Shown in pieces: positions 52,143 through 62,000 of a DNA stretch of 62,000 nucleotides. Below the pieces are notes generated by a model. It ran no database searches. It was not told the origin of the DNA and worked only from the letters and a program-made list of their open reading frames with translations. Source of the DNA: Cristatella mucedo (lineage: Eukaryota > Bryozoa > Phylactolaemata > Cristatellidae); contig WPIO01000007.1 in assembly GCA_009760855.2 (NCBI GenBank), positions 12,150,001 through 12,212,000 of the forward strand, in the 5' to 3' direction. Position numbers and translations under genes: made by a program. Position 1 is the first letter of the stretch. Every line of letters starts with the position of its first letter.

Positions 52143-52777
52143 TTTATTATTAAGAGCATTCCAGTGCTCCTACGAGTTAACTAATCTAGGCAGCTTGTTT
52201 TTGAGCAGCTGCACATGCCTATGCAAACAAACGTTCGAGGTTGCTCCATGATATATAGTACTATATTATATATGTAGTGATATATAGCATATGTTATAAA
52301 TATAGTATATACTGGGAGGCTTTGATCTGTTATCTTGATTCTAGTCTCCCCTACCCTTACTGACTAGGCTGCATTTTAATAAGCGGCATGCTTCGTTCTC
52401 ATGGCAAATGACCATAATATAGTAGTCTCTTGTTGTATATATGTAGGATAGTAATCTCTTGTCTCTTGTATTCCCGGCCCCGTACAGCCATGTCGTTTGT
52501 TTTGTGCATAAAAAATACACGTGTCTCGTCTACTCCTTCACAAATCTACGAGTTCTAAGAGGCTGCTATGCTTGAGTATTTGTATTGCACAAATAGACTC
52601 TAAGCAGCTTTCTTTCGGAGCATGTCGGATAGTCAATAGTCTTTATTTATCACAAAAACAAAGTTAGATCAACATATTTCAGCCCGTTCAACGGTAAATT
52701 AATAAAGTTAAACAAAATTAGCAAAATTGAAAAGCACAACTGAGAGAGGGAAGAACCAGCAGTACATGCCATGCTAG

Positions 52778-52912
52778 TTTGGCCCAGTGGTTAGGGTGCT
52801 CGCTCCTACCTAAGTCTGACCGAGATCGTTGTCTCAAACCCCGTGGCACATGTGCAGTGCCTGAATAGCGATTTAGTTCTCTTAGGGCGCTATGCAAATG
52901 AATTATATAAGA
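52778..52912 (+). mobile_element. SINE-B
   Basis: 'tttggcccagtggttagggt', 'gaccgagatcgttgtctcaa', 'gtggcacatgtgcagtgcct', 'agcgatttagttctcttagg' and 'gcgctatgcaaatgaattat'. Confidence 0.88.
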
Positions 52913-53304
52913 TTGGCAGATAGCATCATCGTATAGGAATAATGGCATTTTGTTCCATTCCGCTTGGGATCTGCAGGTCAAGAGCAGCGGTCGCTAACAG
53001 TCTTAAAACGAAGAAAAACGAGAACTATTTGCTTTAAGAAGGCCTGCGATTTCAAGTAGGCCGACACTGTTGCTGTGGCTGTACGAAGTAAGAAGAGCCG
53101 TGGCGCCACCGAAAGTCGAAGGACTTTCACAGGTGATTGTTTTCGTATTCACTTCACCTAAGGATCTTTTTGCAATTACATACCAGCCAGGAAGCCACAG
53201 TTAGTACAAACTTTAGAGTCTTGAACGATAACAGAATTGCCACAATCTGGCCAAGGCAGATTCGAGAGAGCTGAAAGGATTCATAGTTAGACATAACGAA
53301 CCTG

Positions 53305-53468
53305 GATTTTAGCCCAGGGGTAAGGTGCTCGCACTTCACGACCTCGGGTCACGTGGGTTCGAGTCTTGCAGTGGTCGATCCTTTATTGACCACAGCAAGC
53401 GGTGGCGATAGCTGTGAAGATTCTTCTGCCGCTACATAAATAAGGCTGATAAATCAGCTTACCCTTTG
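53305..53468 (+). mobile_element. SINE-A, nearly complete
   Basis: 'tagcccaggggtaaggtgct', 'gtgggttcgagtcttgc' (B-box), 'gatcctttattgaccacagc', 'aagcggtggcgatagctgtg', 'ttcttctgccgctacataaa' and 'gctgataaatcagctta'. Confidence 0.88.
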
Positions 53469-53469
53469 T

Positions 53470-54390
53470 TGTTTTTTACGGTACCGAGTAGCTTTGAATC
53501 CTGGAGACTTAGTTCCACAGAGATTAGGAGGAATCGGAACCTGCTACGGCCGTGTAACTCATCGCATGTGGTAGTGGATAAACTTGCACGAGAGAATGCG
53601 CGACGGTCAAAATTGCTGCACCCATAATGCACTTTGGTCGACTGAGCTTTCCTTAAGCTCTTCGACCTTGTTTGCATTGATTCGTAGAAGTTGTGTTATT
53701 CCGCTCGACGAAAAACACCCCTGGCTATGCCAAGATTGCAACAGCAGGCATGCGGTTACAAGCCATGGCGGGCTTTGTGGATCAGAGTAAGAATTATACT
53801 CCGTTTTCAGAATTTTGCATCCGTTGATTGATCAAATGTTAATGCAGCTTCTTCCCCACAAATCAGATACATGGCTCTGCCTCTACGATTTGTTAAATAA
53901 CCTTGCAACTATATTTATCCCCATCTTCTGAGGATTAAATGTTTTTATTCCGTAGCCTAACCAAAACGGAATTGTAGTAGCCCAGCCTCGACAGAGCCAT
54001 TTTAGATTGTTAAATTCATAGAATTAGATTCACGGCTTGCTAGATTCATAGCATGCCACCGTGATAGATAGTTCCTAATCTTAGACAGAGATTGAACGTG
54101 ATGGCTAACTGTGGAAGAATTTTTCTCGATGAAGCTTTCAAACATTAAGCAGTTATCAAAGAGGACACCTAAAACAAGAGCAAATTCTCCTAGTCCAGCC
54201 GCACGATTTCGGTGTCATATGAGTAGCAGTCGGTTTTACTGTCTTGTTTAAGGATATTGGCCGACATCCAGGATCGAATGTCTGCAAGGCAAGCATTCAG
54301 TTTATCAGTCTCTGCAGGGGATGCTGGTGGTTTAAATGACAAACACGGCTGCATCGTCAGCCTAATGACACATACAGCTGAGCATCGTCA
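53470..54390 (-). mobile_element. LINE RT fragment, another subfamily, heavily decayed
   Basis: The minus strand near 54340-54240 reads PPASPAETDKLNACLADIRS, then WMSANILKQ, which matches the post-YADD part of L2/CR1 RTs (SLAACIDDIRTWMAASFLKL in the main copy). The rest to 53470 keeps the order with many stops. Confidence 0.65.
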
Positions 54391-54734
54391 GTATAAAAGT
54401 GATAGCCAATTGCAACGGCCGAATTATTGCCGGCAACGCTTGAAATTAGGCAAATAGCCTTTTCGGATAGAGTGTGCAAGGTACACTGATTTTATTAGAT
54501 TAATGCCAGATTGATAATCATCTGCACAACCTTGTGATGCCTTCTGAGGGCATACGACCTAGTGCGCTTACAACGTTTCAGCCTGGCCTATGGGTGTACA
54601 TGTATTTCAGCTTTGTCTCTCTCGCCGCCAAACTATGAGCTCGTACCATAGTACGTCGCCATTTTTGGACGTCGTAATCGGCGGTTGATATTGTCCCGTG
54701 GCAGGAAGCAGTTTTTATTGCATTATCCGTAGTC

Positions 54735-54925
54735 TTTGTAATTTAGTGTACGGTAACAAAGGGCGTAGCGGCTTCCACGTCTGGTAAGAACAAACGCCAG
54801 CAAACGCAGCGCTCGTAAAGGTGCTAGTCTCTCAGCCGACACGCGACGACTACTGATATCAGGCCTTGACTTTGTATCGCGTTGGCGACTAGTAGGCGCA
54901 CTACCAAGGCACGCAGGTAAGAAAA
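54735..54925 (+). repeat. Dispersed repeat R3, copy 2
   Basis: It matches 40440-40640 ('cagcaaacgcagcgctcgta', 'ggccttgactttgtatcgcg'). A SINE-A begins 10 bp after it. Confidence 0.6.
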
Positions 54926-54934
54926 TAAATCGAA

Positions 54935-55105
54935 TAAATCCTAGCTGATTAAACAGCCTCTTTTTGTATAGCGACAGAAGAGCCTTTACGGCTATCACCA
55001 CCGCTTGCAGTGGCGATAAAGGATCGCCCACCGCAGGAATCGAACCCACGACCTCGGGACCGACGTCGTGAAAGCAACCGCCTTACCTAGTGTGCCATTA
55101 CGGGT
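54935..55105 (-). mobile_element. SINE-A, nearly complete
   Basis: The minus strand carries 'tggcacactaggtaaggcgg' (A-box), 'cgtgggttcgattcctgcgg' (B-box), 'tgggcgatcctttatcgcca', 'aggctcttctgtcgctatac' and 'aaaaagaggctgtttaatca'. Confidence 0.9.
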
Positions 55106-55199
55106 ATAGCGACAGTAGCGGGGCGGCATGGCAGCAACGAAGAAGAAAGCCTATTTCTTAGCACAGTAATAAGTCCATATCCTTAACGTAGATAAGTCT

Positions 55200-55368
55200 C
55201 GTGACAGCAACGGTTTTGCCAAGTCATTAAGATGCTCTCCTCTAACGACCGAGGTCAGAGTGAACGTATTCGATTACCTCGAGGTCACGTGGGCTCGATC
55301 CCTGCGGCGTTTGTGAAGCGCCTCAATCGAGATTAAGTTCTCTTAGGGCGCTATACAAATAATTTTCT
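55200..55368 (+). mobile_element. SINE-B
   Basis: 'aagtcattaagatgctctcc', 'gaggtcacgtgggctcgatc', 'gtgaagcgcctcaatcgaga' and 'ttaagttctcttagggcgct'. Confidence 0.82.
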
Positions 55369-55379
55369 TTTAACCAAAG

Positions 55380-55610
55380 TTTACAGGCGTTCAAAATGAC
55401 CACGATGTACACACCAACGGCCCCGTAGCGTAGAGCTCAAATCAGTTCAAATGACAACGCCAACTCCTGGAGCGAAACTGCCAGTCTATCGTACTGCCAC
55501 TACTTTTATGCGGCCTTGACCGTAGATTATCGCAAAATAGGTCCCTGGCATAATATAATTCATAATTCAGGAACCGCGAATAGTGAACATCAGCCATGAT
55601 CTGGTTGATT
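55380..55610 (+). repeat. Dispersed repeat R4, copy 2
   Basis: It matches 41215-41460 in block order ('cttgaccgtagatta', 'ggaaccgcgaa', 'ctggttgattcagca'). Confidence 0.5.
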
Positions 55611-56700
55611 CAGCATGCCGCCGCTACAGTATCTCCGACTGTAACTCCACAAGGTCACACGGACAAAGACGGTGCTACGCAGGAGAGCACTCAAAGCCCA
55701 CGCGGATTTCGTTTCGTGATGGCATTTGAACGAAGCTTTTCGGTATGCTGTCTCACCCCCCCCCCCACCACGGGACCGACAGCGTAGCACGTGGCGCGGC
55801 CGGCTTGATGCCTGGCACACCCCTTGCGGCAGTATGCGGTTAACCGCTCCGGGCTTTGGCGCCCTACTTGACTTTTTCACGAGTAAGCCCGTGCAGCACG
55901 GTAAGATCAAGCTGTCTACCCGTCTGGAGTAAACTTGCGAACGATATCGCTCTGACGACATCTATAAAAGCAATGACTCACTTAACTCTGAAGTGCTGCC
56001 ATCCGCCGGCGGCGGTGACTTCTTTTTATCCCGAAGTTTCGCGGACTACGACAAACAACCATGCACTAGCTGCGGACTCGGGTCAAGTTGTTTCTCTGGC
56101 CAAACCCTCTCATTCAGAGGCAGGCATTTTCTGGTAAACGCGGCGAACACGAGCGTACGTGGCGCCATTTAATAGCGCTCGTGCAGTCACCCGCAGGCAG
56201 CGGCTATAGTGCTGTCAAGCGACACTTGGATTCTATCTATTATGCCCTAGCTGTAGCTGCGCGCGACACGGACCGGACGTGAAGCCACGGCAGAAGCACA
56301 CTCAGTTAAGATCGCCCTATGGAGTCGTGCCAGGCGGCAGCTACATTAAAACTCAATCGACCCTGTTCTGTCCAGCACTGTGTAATTGTTAGTTTTAACC
56401 TCTAGGAAACAGATTTCTATTTATTTTTATTCTTTTGTACAAAGTGAGCAGATCGGACGATCTTGTTCGGTGCACGGATTGATTTTTCAGACGGAGGCAC
56501 ACACTGAGCCAAGCGTCATTTTTCGGAGCATGAGGTTCGATTACTGAGATTGTGACAATATGGAAACGGCGGCGAGCTAAATCGGCTAGACTACGATCAA
56601 TCTTCATTATTGCCGGTTCTTGAATTGTAACGGACAAGAACCGACTAGGCGATAATCTATGGCCGATGCCAAATAAAAGCCAATGCCATAAAGCAGGCTT
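55611..56700. other. Moderately GC-rich, nothing recognised
   Basis: A 13-C run lies at 55756-55768 and a tataaaa at about 55963. Open frames on both strands lack recognisable motifs. Confidence 0.3.
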
Positions 56701-56711
56701 TCGGTTGTGCT

Positions 56712-57105
56712 TTCGGATTTTCCCAAGGCGTTCGAGCTGATTTGAGCTCTAGCCCACGGAGCCAATTGTGTACGTCATGGCCACAGTTGAGCGCCCCTGA
56801 CGCTCCATTGCTATCGAATAGACCCATCTACTTTTATTAAAATAATAATCACATATTTGTAGAGCACTCTCAAGGAACTCAATCTCTTTTGAGAAACTTT
56901 GCATACGCTGCAAAGGAAGCATGCGGGCTCGTTATTTTCTAGCGATGGGCACTCGTCATTCGTCGTTGCCGCACTCCGCGACTCTCGGCCTCCACCTACA
57001 TTAGCATTAGCGATTCACCCACAAGTCACTAGCCCTAATATAAGCTTGAGGCGGCGTCGCCAGTATTCGTCTTGCGTCAGCTGAGATTAGCACCGCTACT
57101 GCGTT
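56712..57105. repeat. Unclassified dispersed repeat, copy 2
   Basis: It is the partner of 16225-16600 and is split by a LINE remnant at 56838-56935. Confidence 0.6.
56838..56935 (-). mobile_element. LINE 3' end remnant
   Basis: 'gtagagcactctcaaggaac', 'tcaatctcttttgagaaact' and 'ttgcatacgctgcaaaggaa' on the reversed strand, inside the dispersed repeat copy 2. Confidence 0.7.
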
Positions 57106-57639
57106 CGCGGCCCAGTTTTATCCGGACGTGGAAGCCGTACTTCACGTTTGGAACACTATTGACCACCGTCAGTTTCTGCTATCATCTGCAAACCAGCACC
57201 TACGGTAGTAGCCGATCCACGATTTTTCAGTCATACTTTGAGAAGCTAGTTCTACCAGCGTCGGGTAATTGGCTGGGAGGTTACTTATTGGCTTATGGGC
57301 AAGATGCGTGCATTTCATGTCCTAGGTTTTTGTCTCGAGTTTTGTAGCAAGAAATCCTTTATTGCCATTGGCAGAGCCAGTATTTCTATCTGGGGGCAAG
57401 ACCACCAGCAAAATGTATATACAGGGGCAAGAACCGCAAGATTTCAAGTAGGCTGGGCTAGGTCCGCAATTAAGGAAAAGTTATAGCTTAAAATCGTTTT
57501 GTTTTTACGCCATGAACTCGGCGGTCCATCATTGAATGGGTGTTGCAGCTCGCTGACCCGCTGTTGGGGAGGGGCATTGGCCCCTTCTCCCCCCTCCGCC
57601 ACTGCACCTTAACCTTGGGCTAAACCGGGGCATAGACTT

Positions 57640-57750
57640 TTCCCTTCATAGACCTTTTTTATTGCCGACTGAAAGCGGAAGTAATGGCTGCTGAGGCTCT
57701 TCTGCGGCTACATAAATGAGGCTGCTGAATCAGCTGACCTTTACTTCCCT
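57640..57750 (+). mobile_element. SINE-A, 5'-truncated
   Basis: 'ttttattgccgactgaaagc', 'ggctcttctgcggctacata', 'aatgaggctgctgaatcagc' and a TTTACTT tail, without the tRNA-like head. Confidence 0.75.
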
Positions 57751-58257
57751 TTTTACTTGGCGCTGGTGCGAAAGAAATGGCAAAGCCGCCATTCATGATC
57801 GTATTTTTGAGAGTTAAGCAGTTCCGAGATGCAGCGGTAGATTTCTAAGAAGCTCTGACCTTTATCTCACTCGTACAGTTGTGCAGCTACGCGCATTTAG
57901 AATTTTCGCAGCTCTTTTGTCGCTAGGTGTTAGTGTTCGATGGGTTGGTCACCTACTATAAATCTGTCAACTCCTACCCCCCCCCCCCCGCAGCTAAACA
58001 TAGAACACCTAGCGACAGATCGGGAACGATAGCTGCTGATGACGCATTGGTAGTCGGGTCTTAAGCGACCAGTAATCTCGACATCGGTTTATTAATGAGT
58101 TACCCATCCTCAGTTGACGCATGCTGTAGGAGCAGTATTCTCAATACCTCCCGTCTGCGATTACAGTGCAGAGCCGGTGCATCAATCTGACGGCTGGCGG
58201 ATGTAGTCCATCTGCAGAGCTGCATGAAAGGTGCTTAATTTTCAGCAGCGGTTTTAT

Positions 58258-58440
58258 TTAGAAGTCGGCCGCCATTTCCTCAAACCTTCTGTCTAGACGG
58301 GGCACAAATTGAGGCAAGGATGGCTGTCTCAGAAATCCAGACCAGTCACCATTTTTCGCTTCGTCAGCATTTCTAAACGTAGTGCTTACTCGTGGCTGCT
58401 CCGAGCTGATGCCACAACTAAAAAAAGCTTGTCTGGGGCT
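58258..58440 (-). other. Candidate coding end, unrecognised
   Basis: The minus strand is open and ends NGDWSGFLRQPSLPQFVPRL, then DRRFEEMAADF and a stop. The composition looks protein-like. Upstream it runs into a LINE remnant, so any exon would start within 58440. No family is recognised. Confidence 0.2.
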
Positions 58441-58467
58441 ACGACAGTTGCTGTGGCAGCGTATGCT

Positions 58468-58540
58468 AATTAATACATTCGTATTGTGCCTCAGAGAAGT
58501 TAATCTCCTTCTATGCACTTTGCATATGCTTTGGTCCATT
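58468..58540 (-). mobile_element. LINE 3' end remnant
   Basis: 'gcctcagagaagttaatctc' and 'ctatgcactttgcatatgct' are a decayed reversed LINE end. Confidence 0.6.
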
Positions 58541-58734
58541 TTTTAATCTAGAATCCCGAACGGGTCAACTGTTTGACATGCGTGGCACAAGCCTATAGCG
58601 GCAGTAAGCAGCATTTGGCTAACGGTCGGAGGTGAAACTGTCTGACTGGTCGAGCATGACAAAATTCCAGTCACTCCAATTTTTCCACCTCAGCTTCTTT
58701 TTTCTCATATTTCTTGGCAATTTCTTGTTAAGTG

Positions 58735-58950
58735 CTTGCGCGTGATGGCACTATGAATGCTGCCACTAACCATATTTGCATGCTGGCCCTCTGCATGTCA
58801 CATCTAACCATGTTACACTTGTTTCATGGTCATTGAGCATGGTACCACTAACCATTCGATCGCGCTTCCTTTACAGCAAATGTAGGTTACCTACAAAGAG
58901 ATGGAGTTCCCTGAGGGCTCTGTAAAAAAATGTATTATTATTATTATTGT
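58735..58950 (+). mobile_element. LINE 3' end
   Basis: 'gctgccactaaccatatttg', 'catgctggccctctgcatgt', 'ttacagcaaatgtaggttac', 'ccctgagggctctg' and an (ATT)n tail. Confidence 0.85.
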
Positions 58951-59479
58951 CATCATCATTATTTTTGTCTGTCCTCGCCACATTTAGCTGCAATCAGAAA
59001 TTCGGTCAACTCTGCAGCGGTGGTGCACCACAGGTTTCTCCGCTTCCAAAACGATAAGAGCTTCCAATAAGAGCTCAGATTTCAAATAAATGTCGACGGC
59101 AACCGTATGGGAAAAAGAGGCAGATACGCATAGGCTCCGCATATGCTCCACGAATTCTTGCAGCACGGCAGGAGAGAAAGATACGCATGCTGTACGCATT
59201 GTAACAATATCGGGAGTTGAATTCGGATTTACTTATTGGAGGCCAAATTAACCGATATGAAGGACAGAATACGATCGACATATGCAGAGAACGGCTAACT
59301 GAGCCAGTTGCACGGAAGCTGTAGGAATCCTGGCCGTGTCGGCACTACTCTTCTGGGAGTAGCCCGAGCAATGGCTCCCAACCCGTGTAACATATTTGTG
59401 TAGGCCAAACGGTGAACAGGACCTGGTACTTCTTTTCCGCCTAACACGAATTAGCAAACTTTTTAATTAATAATAAAAA

Positions 59480-59635
59480 TAAAGAATAAATATTAGCTGA
59501 TTAAACAGCCTCTTTTTGTATAGCGACAGAAGAGCCTTTACGGCTATCACCACCGCTTGCAGTGGTGATAAAAGATCGCCCACCACAAGATTCGAAAAAG
59601 CAACCGCCTTACCTAGTGAGCCATTACGGCTAATT
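59480..59635 (-). mobile_element. SINE-A with deleted B-box region
   Basis: The body is nearly identical to 54935-55105. The stretch between 'cgaat' and 'cttttt...gcaaccgcc' lacks about 35 bp that includes the B-box. Confidence 0.85.
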
Positions 59636-59639
59636 GTCC

Positions 59640-61160
59640 TCATCTTAAATTTTCTGCCTTTACCACCCATCGTGATACTCATGTGGAGTTCTATTTAACC
59701 TCAAATGTGAAGAAATAGGGTCAAGAATGCTATATGGACCTGCACAGCAGATAAAATAGTTGTCCCTTTTTAACACCAATAGCCGCAAGTAGGTTTGCAG
59801 AAGAGCTAAATATTAGTACGACATTTCTCTCAGTATTGAGCGATATCATTTCTCACTACACCGAATGACCGAGAAAAGGTTCACGGCCAGTTTTGGCTTG
59901 TACATAGCCTCGTGCAATTCGGCTTAGTAGTGTTTGCCCTCGACAAGCAGTTCAGCATGGACTGTGCCGATGACACATGCCTAAAAATTTCGGCGAAGCG
60001 TTTCCGATCCCGGAACATGCGCTGGCTCGCACCAGGGTCGACGAGCCGCGAAGCATCGAGACGCGGATCGTCATATGGACCGGCTGTGAAGATGCTGTGA
60101 AGATGAACGCTTACGACTCCTCTGACGCTGCAATGTTGGCTGACGTACTTGTCTCAGCTCCGCGACCTTCTGCGCTCATTCCTTTGAAGCATCTAATAAT
60201 TTTAAGTCCATATTTTAAGCAGAGGTTACACCAACAATCAAACTTAGGCCTACTCAGCTTAATGCGGAATTGAGCTCAGCTGCCAGTTCCAGTTCCGCTT
60301 CAGCTGCTGTTCAGCAGGCTGCTTCCCTCAAAAGCTGCCACGCCGGCCGTCTGCTGCTGCTATGCGGCTCTTTGAACTAGTGAGTTGTGTGCTATGGCTG
60401 ACGCCGAAAGGCTGGGGTCCCACGTGGCTGTTGAATAGACTGCTCTGCGTTAGCGACATGGAATCATTCTATTAAGCAACTGGCGCCTTTGATTGCTGCA
60501 CTGCTCTGCTATCGTCAAGGCGCTAGCTCCACCGGCATCAGTGGCGTGTGTGCAAAGACTAGCACCGTTCGTTACGTTCGCTGCATTTCAGGAGCTGCTC
60601 TAGCTTGTTAGCAACACTATACACATGTAGCACTGCTGTCTCGGTAGAGTAAGTACCTCAAGATTCTGGCTTTAATGAACTTGCAAGGCTTCAAGCGTTA
60701 ATATTATCGTTTTGCTGCTCTGGCACTACCGGATTCGAGCGTCTTTGAAACGAAAGGCAGAAGCGGAAACTGACCGTAATGTGAGCTAGCTATTCATGTC
60801 TAGCACTGAATCTTGATGAGTTGTCTGACAGCGGCCTCCTTGAGGGATATAAGGATGCAGCTAAGTTTCTAAGATAATATTTCTTGCATTAATCAAAGCG
60901 GTAGCCTCAAATCTAGGTGTTTCATGAGGAGAACAGAAGGTGAATGCTTACTCAGCCTAGTAGTCTTGTAAGGCTGTTAGATTAACTTCAAGACGAATTC
61001 AACAGGGGTGAGCTTGAAAATAAAAATCCCAAGCAGGGCGTAAAAAGCAGCAGCGAGAAGTAGGTCGGTAAGACGGGAAAAAAGGAAGCGACATGCGAAT
61101 AACGAGTAGAACAGGGAAAGTAGGGTGGAAGCTCTAGTTTGGATGTTACAACGGGAACAA
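59640..61160. other. Intergenic, nothing recognised
   Basis: Two overlapping + frames at 59912-60273 have no recognisable motifs. No SINE or LINE is traceable here. Confidence 0.3.
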
Positions 61161-61164
61161 CCTC

Positions 61165-61345
61165 AAATCTTGTAAAGAGAATCTGGAAAAAGAAACAAAT
61201 GCATATTTATGAGGATCGTCAGGTACGATGCTCATCTGGGAGCGGTTAGGATAGTTGATGGCAGCCATCGCTATTTTTAGAATGAGCATCCGGGATTTAG
61301 CTATCCTTAAGAAAGCTACGTTTGGCTTTAAGTAGGATGGGCTGC
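61165..61345 (-). mobile_element. LINE linker fragment
   Basis: The minus strand reads SRMLILKIAMAAINYPNRSQ, then SIVPDDP and FSRFSLQDL. It aligns with the main copy's SQMHNPKMLMSTINHLLNRS and the following SSLPDDP. Confidence 0.7.
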
Positions 61346-61424
61346 GATTACATATAATAGTCCTCATGTGGTACCACACGGTCACAGGGCCCTAATTTTC
61401 TGCATTATGTTTCAAGCTCGGCGA

Positions 61425-61605
61425 GCCGTGATGGCACGCTAGGTAATGCGGTAGCTTTCACGACTTCGGTCCCGAGGTCGTGGGTTCGAATCCTGCGGTG
61501 GGTGGTCCTTAATCGCCGCTGCATGCGGTGGTGATAGTAGTAAAGGCTTTTCTGTTGCTATACAAAAGAGGCTGTGAAATCAGCTAGTATTTATTCTTTA
61601 TTTAT
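61425..61605 (+). mobile_element. SINE-A, nearly complete
   Basis: 'gccgtgatggcacgctaggt', 'cccgaggtcgtgggttcgaa' (B-box), 'cggtgggtggtccttaatcg', 'gtaaaggcttttctgttgct' and 'atacaaaagaggctgtgaaa', with an A/T tail. Confidence 0.9.
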
Positions 61606-61827
61606 TTAAGCTGACGCTTTGGAGTCCTCAATACTGTACACGCACATGTCCAACTTTTCCTTCAAATATCACCACCCGAGACAGACGTTTGCTGCTTTTC
61701 CATTGCACGCTCGAAATCGAGGCCACCTACAAGCAACCTCAACGCTCTTCCACTGAGTGAATAGCTGTTGGACGGAGAATGTTAGCGCAGGCTGACGTTA
61801 AATAGGTTAACATTCGTGCCGAATTAC

Positions 61828-61990
61828 ATGCGCACACACACACGCACACACACGCGCACACACACGCGCACACACACGCGCACACACACGCGCACACACG
61901 CACACACACACGCACACACACATACACACAAGCGTACACACACACACACATTCACACACGCGTACGCACACACGCGCTCGCGCACACACT
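61828..61990 (+). repeat. (CA)n with CG interruptions
   Basis: About 160 bp of ACACAC broken by GCGC steps at regular 16-bp spacing in its left half. Confidence 0.95.
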
Positions 61991-62000
61991 GCCTAGCAAC

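Overview
This is a stretch of animal nuclear DNA, probably from an invertebrate. The evidence is spliced protein genes with GT-AG introns, a metazoan NEDD8-pathway E2 gene, many decayed L2/CR1-type LINEs with (ATT)n tails, tRNA-derived SINEs, cut-and-paste transposon fossils and abundant microsatellites. No operons, CRISPR arrays, rRNA genes or intact tRNA genes were seen. The species cannot be named from the sequence.

Two real genes can be assembled exon by exon. (1) On the + strand, 2731-12270, are the last eight exons of a GH65-family gene of the PGGHG type (protein-glucosylgalactosylhydroxylysine glucosidase, formerly acid trehalase-like ATHL1). All splice sites and phases fit, giving 750 residues from a partial Gly to the stop; the 5' exon(s) lie outside the window or were not found. 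By alignment from memory to human PGGHG, all three published catalytic acids are replaced and a 13-Ala tract sits just before the first of them, so the product may be a pseudoenzyme. (2) On the - strand, 32001-21532, are five exons (165 codons) of a UBE2F-type NEDD8-conjugating enzyme with its catalytic Cys; the last, short C-terminal exon was not located. Its third intron (7.9 kb) carries a hAT transposase fossil and several LINE pieces.

Layout: 1-2700 is GC-rich non-coding DNA with microsatellites. 2.7-12.3 kb is the GC-rich PGGHG-like gene, whose 3.85 kb second intron is AT-rich and full of repeats. 12.3-13.3 kb is a GC-rich downstream flank. 13.3-21.5 kb is a LINE/SINE graveyard. 21.5-32 kb is the UBE2F-like gene with its transposon-filled introns. 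32-62 kb is almost wholly repeats: a Tc1/mariner fossil, a 114-bp mariner-type MITE, a possible C-rich terminal-inverted-repeat element, and a 5'-truncated LINE with a 579-codon RT ORF at 45.7-47.4 kb. At least ten shorter LINE 3' ends also lie there.

Two SINE families recur. I call SINE-A the one whose body ends in a tract like 'ggctcttctgccgctatacaaa', and SINE-B the one whose 3' end matches the LINE 3' end, hairpin included, which suggests it borrowed the LINE's retrotransposition machinery. Several low-copy dispersed repeats (pairs at 16.2/56.7, 40.4/54.7 and 41.2/55.4 kb) match no family I recognise.
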